Positions 11,966 to 24,506 of a DNA stretch of 64,000 nt are shown here, piece after piece. The stretch is from the NCBI RefSeq assembly GCF_050624435.1, contig NC_134547.1:27053374-27117373 (forward strand). The letters run 5' to 3'. A program made the translations under genes and the position numbers. The notes under the pieces were generated by a model. The model searched no databases, was not told the origin of the DNA, and saw only the letters and a program-made list of their open reading frames with translations. The stretch is from Tenrec ecaudatus. Taxonomy: Eukaryota > Chordata > Mammalia > Afrosoricida > Tenrecidae. Within the stretch, counting starts at the first letter, position 1. Each line of letters starts with the position of its first letter.

Positions 11966-12866
11966 AAAAATGCCACGGCATGGTCAGGCGCAACTTGGTA
12001 CTCAAAATATTCAGTTACCCAAATACATGTCTTCTGATTTCTTTGACTGCTGCATCCATGAGCATTGATTGTGGATCCAATCAAGACAAAATCCTTGACA
12101 ACTTCAACCTTTTCTCCATTTATCATGCTGTTACCTACTGGTCCAGTTGTATTTTGGTTTACCTTATAGAGTAGTAACCCATACTGAAGGCTGCAATCCT
12201 TGACCTTCATCAGCAAGTGCTTCCATTTCTCTTCATTTTCAGTAAGCAAGGTTGTGTCATCCGCATATTGCAGTTTGTTAATATGCCTTCCTCCAATTCT
12301 GGTGTCACATTCTTCATATAATCGAGCTAATCATACAGATTGAGTAAGTATGGTAAGACAATATAAACCTGACTAACACCTTTCATGATTTTAAACTATG
12401 CAGTATTCCCATGTTTGATAAATTACAGAATGGAGACATAGGTACATAGGTAGAAATTTTCAATTTCTGTATCACTAGCTTGAATGGTTGGTATGTAAAT
12501 TTGGATAATCACAATTGTTTGGATTTCCTTATATGAGGATAGATTTTGCATCACAGACAGCATTATACTCTAGATCTTGAAATGTCCTTTTTGACAATGC
12601 ATGAAACACTATTCCTCTTGAATCTATCATTCTCAGCAAGCTACATTTAGATTCAGAATGGCCAATGCTAGTCCATTTTGGTTCACTAACACCACGAATA
12701 TCTATTTCTGTCTTCCATTTCATTTTTTACAACTCTCAATTTTCCTAAATCCCTACATTCTAAGTTCCATTACTGTATATACTCAAGTATATTACCTGAA
12801 TATCTGCCGAAGCACCTAATTTTACCACAAAAATTACATTAAAATGTGCTGAAAAACGTGGCTTAC

Positions 12867-13800
12867 CCACATGGAAGAAGCACACCGGCCAGTGCGATCA
12901 CGAGGTGCCAAGGGACCAGGTATAAGGCATCATGCAAAAAAAAACAAACAACGATATAAGTGTGTGTATGTATGTGTATATATGTGTATATGTATATGTA
13001 TATATATACCATATTAAATGAAGGGGGAAGTGCAGAGTGGAGACCCAAGGCCCAAGTGTCGGCCAATGGAGATCCCCTCATAGAGGCGTTTAGGAGAGGA
13101 GATGGGTTAATTAGGGTGCGAGGTAGTACCGATGAAGAACACAGCTTTCCCCCAGATCCTGGATGCTTCCCCCCCCACTCCCAACTACCATGATCCAAAT
13201 TCTAACTTGCAGGCCTGGATAGGACAGAGGCTGTACACTGGTACATATGAGGGCTGGAGGTACAGGGAATCCAGGGTGGATGATACCTTCAGGACCAAGG
13301 GTGTGAGGCACGATGCTGGGAGAGTGGAGGGTGAGTGGGTTGGAAAGGGGGAAGTGATTACAAGGATCCACATGTGACCTCTTCCCTGGGAGAGGGACAG
13401 CAGAGAAGGGGGGAAGGGAGACTCCGGATAGGGCAAGATATGACAACATAACGATGTATAAATTACCAAGGGCACATGAGGGAGGGGAGCAAGGGGAGGG
13501 AGGGGGCAAAAAAAAGAGGACCTGATGCAAGGGGCTTAAGTGGAGAGCAAATGCCTTGAGAATGATTGGGGCAGGGAATGTATGGATGTGCTTTATACAA
13601 TTGATGTATGTATATGTATGGATGGTGATAAGAGTTGTATGAGTCCCTAATAAAATGTAAAAAAAGAAAAGAGGAGAAAAAATGATTAGGGCAAAGACTG
13701 TACAGATGTGCTTTATACAATTGATTTATGTATATGTATGAACTGTGATAAGAATTGTATGAGCCCCTAATAAATTGTTAAAATTAAAAACCAAAAAACA
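12867..13800 (+). mobile_element. LUR retroposon, 5'-truncated copy e with double tail
   Basis: Perfect 15 bp duplication AAAAACGTGGCTTAC at 12852-12866 and 13801-13815. It starts in the CCACATGGAAGAAGCAC module, carries the TATG-type microsatellite (12958-13008), body and tail AATAAAATG, then the same second tail unit as copy d (about 13680-13790). It interrupts the same minus-strand RTE/BovB. Confidence 0.88.
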
Positions 13801-14104
13801 AAAAACGTGGCTTACACTCAAGCATATATGGTAATTGGTGTTTTCAGCTATCTCTTCTCCTTTTGAGTCATGTCCCATCAGTAAATGAAGGTCCTGAAGG
13901 CTTTACTCATGTAGGGTGTATTCCACCCACATCACAATAGACTCTACTTTGTGAAGGCAGTTCTCCTGGAGTCATACTGAGTGTCTTCTGGACTGAAGGC
14001 TCATCTTCTGGCACCATCTCTGACAATGTTGTTTCTACTCTTAAGGTTTTCTGTATCTGATTCACTCTGTTTGTCTCCCTGTGAGACATTCCTGTTGACA
14101 AGCC

Positions 14105-14445
14105 ACTGGGAGCTACACTGATGGAGCCAGGGCCCTGGAGATGGAGGAGTCATATGGAGACCCATGACATCGCTCAGATGCTTCCACCACCACTGGATCT
14201 GGATTTTTCACCCACTGGCCTGTGATTTTCCTCATTCAACATCATTGCATGTGTTGCTTGAGTCTGAAGAGGAATTTATAGACTGGTATTGGACATATGG
14301 ACTAATATCAGACTTATGGACTTGATCTGGACTGGGCAGGGATGTTTTCTCAATATACAGTTGCTCTTTTATATAAAGTTCTTTTTTATACACGAGTGTC
14401 TCCCTGGATCTCTCTACCTGGACTAACACACACAACCACCACAGT
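14105..14445 (+). mobile_element. ERVL-type LTR, 3' part
   Basis: Contains CCACTGGCCTGTGATTTTCC and ACTTGATCTGGACTGGGC, and ends CTACCTGGACTAACACA. The same 3' block occurs at 43200-43445 and 48900-49150, and inverted at 25645. Confidence 0.65.
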
Positions 14446-15485
14446 AAACCTGAGTCATGAATATCCCCGGGAGAAGCAGCTAGATTATGGGCCCCAAATG
14501 AACTCTAGCTCCAGCCCAAGAATAGTCAGTTCTGAAAACATGGCCCTGCTCAATACTCACTCACATGAAAAGATCACTGAAGAGTGTCCTACGCATTGTG
14601 GTGAGAAAGCAGATGGTGCCTGGCTCTCAAGTGGAATCGTGTTTGTGGTTTTAAGGTGTGTATTCAAATAAAAAGCCATCTAAGTAAGGAGTCCACTAAG
14701 CCAACATGGAAGAAAACCAGCTCGTATGAGTCAAAGATGACAATAAACTCAAATATGATGAAAGAAGTAATATCAGACCTAAAATTATGAACACCCAATT
14801 TGTGGAAGGCTATGGAGGACAGTGGGAGCCCAAAATCCATCTGCAGAATATCAAGACAAATTAAGCCACTGGCAGATCTCTAGTTACAGGCAAAGGTCTG
14901 AAATACTTACTACCAAACAAAAATCATTGTCATCCTGATTATGCTGGATCAAACTTGGGATTTGATCAGTTGACCTTCTAGATCCATCCTGAATTTGTTC
15001 TAGGTGTAAGGATCTCTTGCTTACTCCATGATAAAAACTTCTTCCCTGGCCTTTAAAATATTGATGGTGGTGGGTTAGGAAAAAAAAAATGATGGTGGTG
15101 CTTTTTATTTGTCTTTATATATTATTGTCTTATCCATATCATTTTATTTTTTGTTATTATTTCTGTTGGATTTACCAGTTGAAGCACATGAGTGGATAAA
15201 TATAGTTAACTGATGAAAGGGTTTCTAGGAGATATAGGGGTGGGTGAGCAGGGATTGGGGAGGGTGAGGCTATTTCGGGAGTAAACAATGAAGGTGGGAG
15301 GGGGAGTGAGTACTAGGGCTCAAGGTGATTACACAACTCAATTTAAAGATGATTTAACCATGGGAGTGGGGGGGTATAGAGAAAATATTCTGAAATTGTG
15401 GTAATGATTGTACAATTCTTCTTGATATGACTGAACTATTGAATTGTGTGAATGTGGATTAAAGAGAATTTCAAAACTTAAAGTA
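14446..15485 (+). mobile_element. L1 3' UTR
   Basis: Contains the cassette shared with LUR (GTGGTGAGAAAGCAGATGGTG, then CATGGAAGAAAACCAGC) and ends GACTGAACTATTGAATTGTGT and GATTAAAGAG plus A-rich sequence. Aligns to the 3' UTRs at 58500-60030 and 61900-63560. Confidence 0.68.
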
Positions 15486-15624
15486 CAATGCTTTCTGTAA
15501 TATGAAAATATCTATATACCTACAAGGAAGCCCAATTAGTATGACTATTATTCTAATTTAAGAATAAAGAAATTGAATTCTACCAACTTCAGTCTGAACT
15601 GATCACAAATATAATCAAGATGCA

Positions 15625-17775
15625 TTATTGATAATTGGAATGAGAGCTGGAACAAAGAGGGACAATAGTTTGAAACTATGGCTTCAGAGAAACAAAAGTT
15701 GCTGATTGCATGATAGAATTTTCTGAGATGGACTTAAATGCAATACCTTTTTCAACAACATAGTGTGTACTTGGATAGACAGCATACAGAATGTATAGAT
15801 AGGTCTCATACTGACTACCTCCATGGGAAGAGATGACAGAGAAGCTCAGTAATAGCAGCCAAAAGGCTGACTGTGAAACAGAACATCAATTGCTCACATA
15901 AAAGTTCAGGTTGATGTTGAAAATTAAAACATGCCCACAAAAGCCCCAATATGACCTTGCATATATCCCACCTCAATTTTATAGACACATCAAGAACAGC
16001 ATTAAATATTAACAACACTGATGACAACTGATATGCTGTGGGATGAAATAAATGACAAGGTTATATAATAAGAAAGCAATATGCCAATAAAAAGAAAATA
16101 AAGCAGATATCAGAAGAGACCCTAAAACTTGCAGTTGATCATAGATCAACTGTAATAAATTTAAGAAATGAAGTTCACAGAAAATCACAAAGGGCAGATT
16201 AATGAGACAAAGTATCAAATATGCAGACTTGAAGTTAGAAAACCAAAAAGGAAGAACACACTCAACATATCTCATGCTGAAGGACTGAAAAAAAAAAATC
16301 CAAGCCTTGAGTTAAACATTAAGGATTCCTATGGGCAAAATATTGAACAAAGCAGGAAGTACCCAAAGATGATGGGAAGAACACTCACTGTACTGAAAAG
16401 TACATTCAGCTATTTTAAGAGGTAACTTCTGATCAAAAACCAATGGTATTGAAGGAAGAAGTCCAAGCCCTATCAAAGGCATTCGCAAAAAATAAAGTTC
16501 CTGCAATTGGTCAATGGAAATGTTTCTTCAGCGAAGTAATATACAGGCTCGTCTATGCCTAAGAAATTTGGCACAAGGTTACAAGGCCAACTGAAAATCT
16601 GTGCCTACGTCAAAGAAAGGTGACACAACAGACTGCAGAAGTTATCAAACTTCTTATATTAATATCTGTTAAATCAACTTTTGCTGAAAAAAATTCATCA
16701 ATGGTTACAATCAACAGAGTGCTGCCAGAAATTCAAGTCAGATTCAGGAGAGGATGTGGAACAAAGGATTTATCATTGATTATATGAGATGGATCTTGGC
16801 TGAACAAAGATAACAACTGTTGCTACTTGCGTTGTAAAGGTAACAGGGTACATAGATCATAACTATTGATCACATTTGGAAAAATGGGAATTCCTCAACC
16901 CTTGATCATCCCTGTACAAACCAAGTGGTATTTGAGGCATTCATTGGAATAGAACAATATGGGGCTGTTTAAAAGCAGCTAATATTCATGTCAGAGCTGC
17001 TTTCTTTCGCCATATTTAATCAAAATATATGGTGAAGTAATAATCTAAGAACATATGAAGACAGGCCCAGGATTGGAGAGAGTGTTTATTAACAACTTAC
17101 AATATACAGATGACACCTCAACTGCTACAGGTGAGGACCTGAAACACTTGCTGATGAAGATCAAGGGTTGCAATCTTCAGTATGGAATACAACTCAATGC
17201 AAAGGAAACCAAAACCCTTATAATCAGTAGTCAACATTATGGTAAAGACTAATATTATCTAAAATGTCATTCTGCTTGGATTGACAAGCAATGCCCATGG
17301 AAGGAGCAGTCAAGAAAACAAACAGTATTGCACTGGACAAATCTGCTGCACAAGACATTTTAGTGTTGAAGAGCAAGGGAGTCACTTTGAGACTGAGACC
17401 TGTCTGACCCAAGAGAGTGTGGCATTTGGGCATTAAGACCAGAGAAGAATGGATACATTTGAATCATGGTATTGATGAAGAACAGTGAGAAGACCAGGGA
17501 CAGGCAGAACAAGTATTCTAGAACAAATACAGCTAGAATGATCCTTAATGGTAAAGATGACAAGATTTCATTTCACATACTTTGAACATATTGTCTCAAG
17601 ATGTTGGACATCAGACTTGTTAAAATAGGGTAGTAAAAAAGATTCTCACAATGGACTGATAAAATGGTTACAAGTTCAAACCTAATTGTGAAGAGGCACA
17701 GGACGGTAGTATTTTGCTCTTTTGTACACTGGGTTGCTATGAGGAACCAACTAAATAGCACCTAAAAATGATCAG
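15625..17775 (+). mobile_element. RTE/BovB-type LINE, plus strand, degraded ORF
   Basis: Runs from AGAGCTGGAACAAAGAGGGA to the 3' end (GGTTGCTATGAGGAACCAAC). At 17055-17252 the frame INNLQYTDDTSTATGEDLKH shows the reverse-transcriptase catalytic block, with YTDD for the usual YADD, followed by LLMKIKGCNLQYG. Many stops and indels elsewhere. Confidence 0.8.
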
Positions 17776-18675
17776 CTTAATGAGCTTTGTCTTCTCTTGA
17801 TGAATGTTTCTTCTTGATTACATTTCATTGACTTACCTTCAATGCTACCTACTTCTGTAATCTTTTGGATTTTAATTTGCTGTGTTGGTATAATTTCTAA
17901 TGTTTCATTTATTTTGTTATTGTAGTCGTCCCTGAATTTTCCCAAAGTTTTGTTTGCCTTGCAATATTCTCTATGTAAAATGCCCAATTATTAACTATTA
18001 GGAAGTTCCCATGACATTTCTTCCTTAGAAAGGGTTTCTCGATCTTTATTTTGGTGAATTGTTTCTTTGGGTGAAATGAAATTGAATTCTTCAGTGTACT
18101 GTAATGGTACTATTTGTACTTAATTGGTGATTATATGTTGTTAGGTGCTAAGCACCTGTCTCCTTATGGGTGTGACACAGAACGGGAATGACTATAATTC
18201 TCTGTTCACTGCGGAGTGCAGTTGAGAACAGATTTAGAAGATGTTGGCCACTATCATTAGTCAAAAAGTGGCCCCCACCTGTAGGTAGAACTCCTATGGT
18301 AAATGGGTGGGGGGAGGGGGAGGGCTGGGCACCTGGGCTGCCAGCTATTGATATGGGGCAGTTGTCAGCTCATTGTTCTGATCAAACCCTGTTCACAAAA
18401 CTTCATAATGTTCAACAGCAATGGGTACAAGAAGAAAATCTTCCAATGTTGATTATAGTGATGATTTCACATTAAACACAAATTTCATAATGGATGTGCT
18501 GTAATGTCAGTTGAGAATTTACTAGTCTCGTGTCTTCATATTTAGATTTTATTCAGCTTCTTGTAGTCAGCATTCAAATAATCTCTCTATCCTCTCCTCT
18601 AAAACTGAGGGTCCCTGGATTTTCATTCGTGTTTTATTTGGTCTTTCACATATTTCTTGTACAGGATCTTGGTAG
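17776..18675 (-). mobile_element. Antisense L1 fragments, with unresolved insert
   Basis: 17790-18130 is antisense to L1 ORF1 (CTTGATTACATTTCATTGAC). 18135-18495 is an insert starting ATGTTGTTAGGTGC, perhaps RTE/AfroSINE related. 18500-18675 and 19134-19200 continue L1-like antisense sequence on either side of the class I LTR. Confidence 0.5.
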
Positions 18676-19133
18676 TGTGTCTGTTTGGGCCAGGTCCGGA
18701 CCAGGCAGCCCCTTGCACCAGCCTCTCAAGAAGACAAATGACCTGCGGAACTTCAAAGCAGCTGCCTCCAGCATGTCACAAAGCTTACCCCCGGGCAGAA
18801 CACAGACTCCCCCCCAGCGTGCCAGGAAGCAAGTTTGCTGAGAACAAGATGATTTATGGACAGGTCATCTCCTGCTCCGAAACTTGCAGCCGCAGTACAA
18901 AGAACCTCCCTTCCCCTTACCGGCCCATATGCCTTTAAGTTCATATAATATGTATATATCCTGCCACCCTAGCACCATGCGCGACTTCCTTAACCTATTC
19001 TTGTTGGGTTGCGGAATCCATCTGGGAGTTCTTTTCCCTCAATAAAATCTTTCTCTTTCACTCATTTTTGTCTGAACCCTGCCTCTGTTCTGTGACTCTG
19101 TCTCAATCTCTCGGTGTCTATTTAATCTTGGCA
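18676..19133 (+). mobile_element. Solo LTR, class I (gammaretrovirus-like)
   Basis: 458 bp from TGTGTCTGTTTGGGCC to TTGGCA with 4 bp flanks GTAG/GAAG. The U3-R-U5 layout is visible: TATATCCTGCCACC, then CCCTCAATAAAATC at about 19037, then a T/C-rich U5 with TCTGTCTCAATCTCTCGG. It splits antisense L1 sequence. No internal genes are present. Confidence 0.75.
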
Positions 19134-19329
19134 GAAGTCCTTCTTGATTATCTTTTAGTTCTATTTCCACATGACTTTTTGGAAAAGCTTTACTCACTTA
19201 CTTAACATTTCATCATTTCATAATTTAAAATATAGTAGAGATGACCAAAACTACAGCCCCAACAAACACTTATGGGGTTGCTGAGTTGAAAATCTTAAGC
19301 AGCACCCAACATGCACAGCAACAACAATC

Positions 19330-20720
19330 TAAAACTAAGTTTTTATTTAATTAAAGAACACTTCATCATTGTACCTGTTTACAGAATTAGTTTCACATTC
19401 AACAATTCTTAATTTGTTTCTTTTGTGACATTAGTTGTAATCCCTTAAACATCCTTTTTGGGTTCCCATTTCACCCTCTTCCTGCCTTCTGAACTTGGCT
19501 TGTAGCAACATTTCTTCTCATATGATTGTCAGTATACTTTGTTCTCATGAGTCCTCACAAGTGTTACTATTTTACAGGTCTGTCCAGTATGGCATAAAAA
19601 TGATCTCTGGGAATAGGTTCATTTTCAGGTTTGACGGATGTTTAAGGGTTATAGTCTTAGGGGGAGAGGGGATTCTCTACCTGTCTTTATCAGACCAGTG
19701 AAGCTGGTCTTTTCTCTCCTACTCTGTTCAGGATCTTCGATTTTTACTAGAGTGGTAGCCAGGAACCTTCCAGTTCTCCTCGTCTTAAGGTTAGAGAGGT
19801 TGTGGGATACAGAAAGGTTTTCCCCAGGTTGTCACAACCTTATTATGACACATGGTAAATGACTGTACACTTGGAGGTCAGCTGCTTAGAGGGTATCTTG
19901 TCACAGGTGTATCCCCAGTGTTTCCCCCTTCCTATTGTGTGTGTATTCCTAGCTCGTCCCCTTCCTGTCACGCATAAACCTATTGTACAGCCCCTTCCTG
20001 TTACGCATATGGTTACCTGTCACTAGGGGGCTTGAATGTCCTCAAAATGTATATACAGCATGATTAGAAATATGATACATTTTCTCTCTGTGTGTGGACC
20101 TGGCTGTTGAGATCATGGCCGTCCTGAAGGTGAGCAATTGTATACTTTATTTTGTCTGTTGTCTCTTTAATTTTACCCCTCAATTACACAACTGGACCCG
20201 TTTGATTGTGGGAGTTGGTACCCCTCAGGAGGTAGGAGTTCATGTGGTCCAATAGTTCTTTAACCTAATTGTTTGGGTCTTTGATTTCAACTCTTTTCCA
20301 AATGGAAAGAGACTAACAGTTGGAACTTAACTGGTCACCACGCAAGCTTATAAGACTCCCTGTAACTGCTACTCATCCAAATAAAATGCAAAACATTCGG
20401 TTTAAAGACTGTTACACCAATTGACCTAGACAGTCTCCAAACTATGGTCTTTACCCTTCCAGTCCAGTGCCTCAGAACTTGAAGGTGTTTTTGGATATGA
20501 GTAAGTTTTCATAACTTTGTACCCTGTATGCTCTATCACATACGTGGACATATTGACATATTTACAGTACAAATAAGTATATCAAAATAGTCCCTGCCAC
20601 ACAGGTATACTCCCACAGACCACCGGTTCAACTCATATCTACCTATATATATACATACACTTATAAATTATTATTTGCTTTCACTGTTATTTCAAAATGG
20701 TGATTGGTATCTTTAAAAGG
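19330..20720 (-). repeat. Old interspersed repeat, split by the 19801-20227 LTR
   Basis: 19330-19800 and 20228-20720 resemble a repeat common in afrotherian genomes (GTCTGTCCAGTATGGCATAA, TTATCAGACCAGTGAAGCTGGTC, ACGCAAGCTTATAAGACTCC). Its class is not certain. A short relative is at 46040-46150. The open frames here are not coding. Confidence 0.45.
19801..20227. mobile_element. Solo LTR, probably class II
   Basis: 427 bp, TGTGGGATACAGAAAGG to GGTACCCCTCA, flanked by AGAGGT (19795-19800) and GGAGGT (20228-20233), a near-perfect 6 bp duplication typical of class II ERVs. The older repeat reads on across it. No internal genes. Confidence 0.6.
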
Positions 20721-20861
20721 CATTTGAATCCAAAAACACAAGTAAATAGATAATGAATGATTGACTACAAGCTAAGCAACTCTAAGAATTGCTGGCAGTT
20801 CCCAAAAGCTGAGAAAAACGATATACGGACCTCCCTTATTTCAGAGAGAGAACAAGGTGCT

Positions 20862-20960
20862 GTCAACACTTGCCTTCAGATTTCTGGCCTCCAGAACCGA
20901 GAATAAACTTCCCTTTGTTTTAAGCTACCTTGCTTATGGCATTTAGTTGTTGCTGATGCA
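20862..20960 (+). mobile_element. MaLR (MLT1-type) LTR fragment
   Basis: TTTCTGGCCTCCAGAACCGA followed by GAATAAACTTCCCTTTG and TTTTAAGCTACC is the classic MaLR LTR 3' block. Confidence 0.65.
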
Positions 20961-20964
20961 CAAG

Positions 20965-21476
20965 TTTATTGATAGTCATGTGCCAGGCTAGCCATTACTG
21001 TCTGCCTTCGCAAATCAGATGATAAACAATTGTGGTTACACATTAAATATAGCAAGAGGTCTTACACATCATCGTAACTTGCTTGTGTGAAACATTAATA
21101 AATATTCAAGAATCTTGGGCTTCTTGGCTTCACCAGGAATGCTACAGCATCCCTGCCGAATGTAAGACCCATGAGGGTCTGCCTTCTTCTTGTACAGCCA
21201 AATGCAACTGTGTTTGGGGGGAAAAGAGGAAAAAGACTCAAAGGTAATTAACAAACCACTAATATAAAATGTTATATATATGGATAGAGATTACTGCAAG
21301 GATGAGAATTCTTAGGATTCTAATAAATTCTTAGAAATGAGCACTAAAACTATGTAGTCAAGTAATTCTGGTTTTACATAAAGAATGCCTGTAATTTTAA
21401 CAATTAAACAGTGGTGTCAGGTAGATGGAAAGATGTACAGATGTCTCCAAGAGCTGGACTCTGTCTAAATGTGAAG
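20965..21476 (-). promoter_or_regulatory. GINS1: GINS1 3' UTR with candidate polyadenylation signal
   Basis: Sequence downstream of the GINS1 stop on the minus strand. It has no recognised mobile element up to about 20960, where a MaLR LTR scrap begins. The first AATAAA on the minus strand is at 20970-20965 (TTTATT on plus), giving a UTR of about 510 nt. The open frame at 21254-21069 lies inside this UTR and shows no family resemblance. Inference; transcript data would fix the end. Confidence 0.5.
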
Positions 21477-21999
<523 letters not shown>

Positions 22000-22794
22000 C
22001 CTTGAGCTTCAGAAGAAATTATAGAAAAGTGGACTGAAAACTAACTAGAAGATGAAGGGAAACAAAAGTGGTGCAAGAACAGACAGGTGAATTGTCAGCT
22101 AGCCTGACGCATTCCATCCAGACAGAAGCCTGGCACATTGGTAGCTGGCACTAAGAAAGGATCCTCACTTGTTTCCCACACCCTCCTGATATCACAATTG
22201 CCAGCCCCTACCTTCACCCATACACCAGACAGAGATATCCTTGTAAGTCCATTTCTGCTTGAAGACAAAGCCATGCCCTCATGGTTTAACATCCCCATGC
22301 CTAGAGATGGTTTATCACCCCCATGCCCAGAAATGCTTGAGATTCTCCTCATAGCACTAGCAAAAAATACAATGCTGGATCCCTCGCTGCTCTTGGACAC
22401 GTGGAAAGTTCCCCCATGATTAGCCATTCTGACCCAGCTGCTTCTCTACCAGAAAGATTCCCCTCAGCTATCACCTAAGCTGTAAAAACACCCTACTGGA
22501 TCAGGTGCGTGGACCACAGAAAACAGATAGGCCTGCCAAGCTCCATCTGGAATCAATATTCAACCCCCTAGAGGCTGGGACCTATACAAAAAGGTCCTCA
22601 CCCCAAGTTTTCTGTTTGTTTTTCCTTTTCCTTCACTTCCTTTTATTTATTTTAATCACTTCTGCACTCTGCTTTCTTCTTTATTTCTGCTTCTACTTCT
22701 ATTCTTTCCATTTTAATTTACTTTTCCAGTTCCCTTCCTTTCCTTTTTTATGTTTTGATTAGCTTCTCTTTTATTTTTCTCTACCTTGGTTTTT

Positions 22795-22841
<47 letters not shown>

Positions 22842-23530
22842 CTAGTTATTAAATTCCTTTCACTTGCTCTTGTTTGTCCGCTGTCTCTTGCTGGTTTCTT
22901 TTTCAAAAATTATTTCTTCGTTGGCATTTTTTTTTGTCCCTTCCTGTTCTACCTGACAGTGGACAGCAATCTCAGGCCTAGCCACCTCTATGACTGTAGT
23001 CATACCTATACAGTGACAGACACTACATACTCCTGTACCACCTGATCATCTTTACGTAAGTGAGACCACCAAACAAACCATTGCTAACTGTGCTATAATA
23101 ACAACAAACAGTACCACACACATTCTCAAATTATCCTTTACAACAACCAGTAGATAGGTGGAGTGTCTGCAGTCTCAAGATACTAAGATCAATTAAACAC
23201 AAAAACACTAATACTACAACATCTCAGTGGCAAAGGCAATTTAAGTTTATATGAAGAAACAAGACAGAACAGCTGAAGCACATGACCAATATAGAGCTAG
23301 AAGACCTTTTTTCAGGAAGAAAAGGCATTGAAATTACCTGATAAACTATTAAAAATTATACTTTTATACTATGAATGAACCGGGAGAAAGGAAAGATTGC
23401 GAAGCTAAAGAAAAACTGAACACACACACACACAGACACACACACACACACTTTAGAGTAATTAGGAAAGCACTAAAATAACACATCAATTGAAACTAGA
23501 AACTGTACACCACAGCAAAGAGAAATTCAG
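22000..23530 (+). mobile_element. Probable L1 5' UTR, with (CA)n
   Basis: Mixed GC block 22080-22600 followed by a T/C-rich stretch, a long (CA)n (22794-22840) and A-rich ORF1-like sequence; a second (CA) tract is at 23421-23452. The ORFs on both strands at 22095-22427 mirror one another and show no protein family. In GINS1 intron 6. Confidence 0.45.
22794..22840 (+). repeat. (CA)n microsatellite
   Basis: About 23 uninterrupted CA units in GINS1 intron 6. Confidence 0.92.
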
Positions 23531-24060
23531 AAGATTAATACTAAGATGAGAGAAACAGATAACGCATTAGAAGAGCAAAGGACTTTGCGAGTAGAAGGAG
23601 GCAGGGGAAGGGAGTGGTAAGCAAACAACGCCAAAGACGGGAATAACTAAGGAATTAAAATCAACAATGAGGAGGACATAGAGATCCTGGTGGTGTTGGG
23701 GTAACAGCAATTTAGCTGAGAAGAACTACTAAGGTGGAAGGGTGAGTGTGATGGTGAGGTAGAAGAAAGGTAAAAAGAAACAGGAAAGATCTAGGAAGCA
23801 AAGCTATAGATAGAGGTATAAGCATAAGTGTGTACCTATGTAAATACATTAATTCATAAAAATAGAGGTATTGGTCTATGTACATCATATATGGCAAGAC
23901 ATTGATGTAGTAGATGGACTTTAGGTCTCTGCTCAGGGCCTGCCTTCAATACAAGAATACTTTGTTCTAAGAACCTGGCATGTTGTGATGCTCACCCTCC
24001 TGGCATGATCGGTGAAGACAAAATGGGTGCACAAGCAAATGTGGTAAAGAAAGCTGATGG

Positions 24061-24506
24061 ATTGCCTGCAACAATGATGCAAAAATAGAGCAATACTGGG
24101 GATGGTTCAGGACTGGATGGGGTGTGCTCTCTTGTCTAGAGGGTCACTGTGAGGTGGAGCTGGTTCGACAGCACCCGACCACAACAACAACAGAAAACTA
24201 AGACTGGCTCTGACAAGTGTCAGATGCTGCTCACCCAGGCTTGGACATTAACTTTCCATCGCATTAAATGTAATCGCTTGGTGTCAGAGTTGGAGAAGCT
24301 GCTATTCATACTCTAGTGATCAAGTGTTATGTGAGAAAATTACTTGTACATTTACTAGTTTGCTATTCATACCTTATTTCAGTTTAGCTTAATAACCCAT
24401 TCCCTTGTTTTCTTTATCTCTGGGGAAAATAAGTATCACTAATTGGAGCAGGATATGTGAAAGTACTGCAAAAATCAAACACACCATGCTAATATTAAAA
24501 AAAAAA
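24061..24506 (+). mobile_element. Retroinsert: RTE-like 3' end plus extra 3' sequence
   Basis: 446 bp between perfect 15 bp duplications AAAGAAAGCTGATGG (24046-24060 and 24507-24521). The first about 125 bp resemble an RTE/BovB or AfroSINE end (GGGTCACTGTGAGGTGGAGC, then CACCCGACCACAACAACAAC). The following about 310 bp match nothing else in the window and end in an A tract (about 24497-24509, running into the downstream duplication). Confidence 0.72.

Larger units (their letters stand above)
8805..14095 (-). mobile_element. RTE/BovB-type LINE, minus strand, split by two LURs
   Basis: Segments 8805-9204, 11966-12866 and 13801-14095 form one old RTE LINE. The 3' end is at 8805 (TTAGGTGCCACCCAGTCAGT on plus) and the 5' region is near 14095 (GTCATGTCCCATCAGTAAATGAAGG). 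The middle matches the reverse-transcriptase region antisense. A deletion seems to lie near 12430. It has frame breaks throughout and is not active. Confidence 0.8.

Noticed and set aside
21069..21254. 61-codon minus-strand frame after the GINS1 stop
   Set aside because: Lies in the GINS1 3' UTR; no similarity seen and no reason for translation.
22095..22427. Overlapping open frames of 110 and 93 codons on opposite strands
   Set aside because: Mirror frames in an L1 5' UTR-like GC block; no domain and no splice or promoter context.
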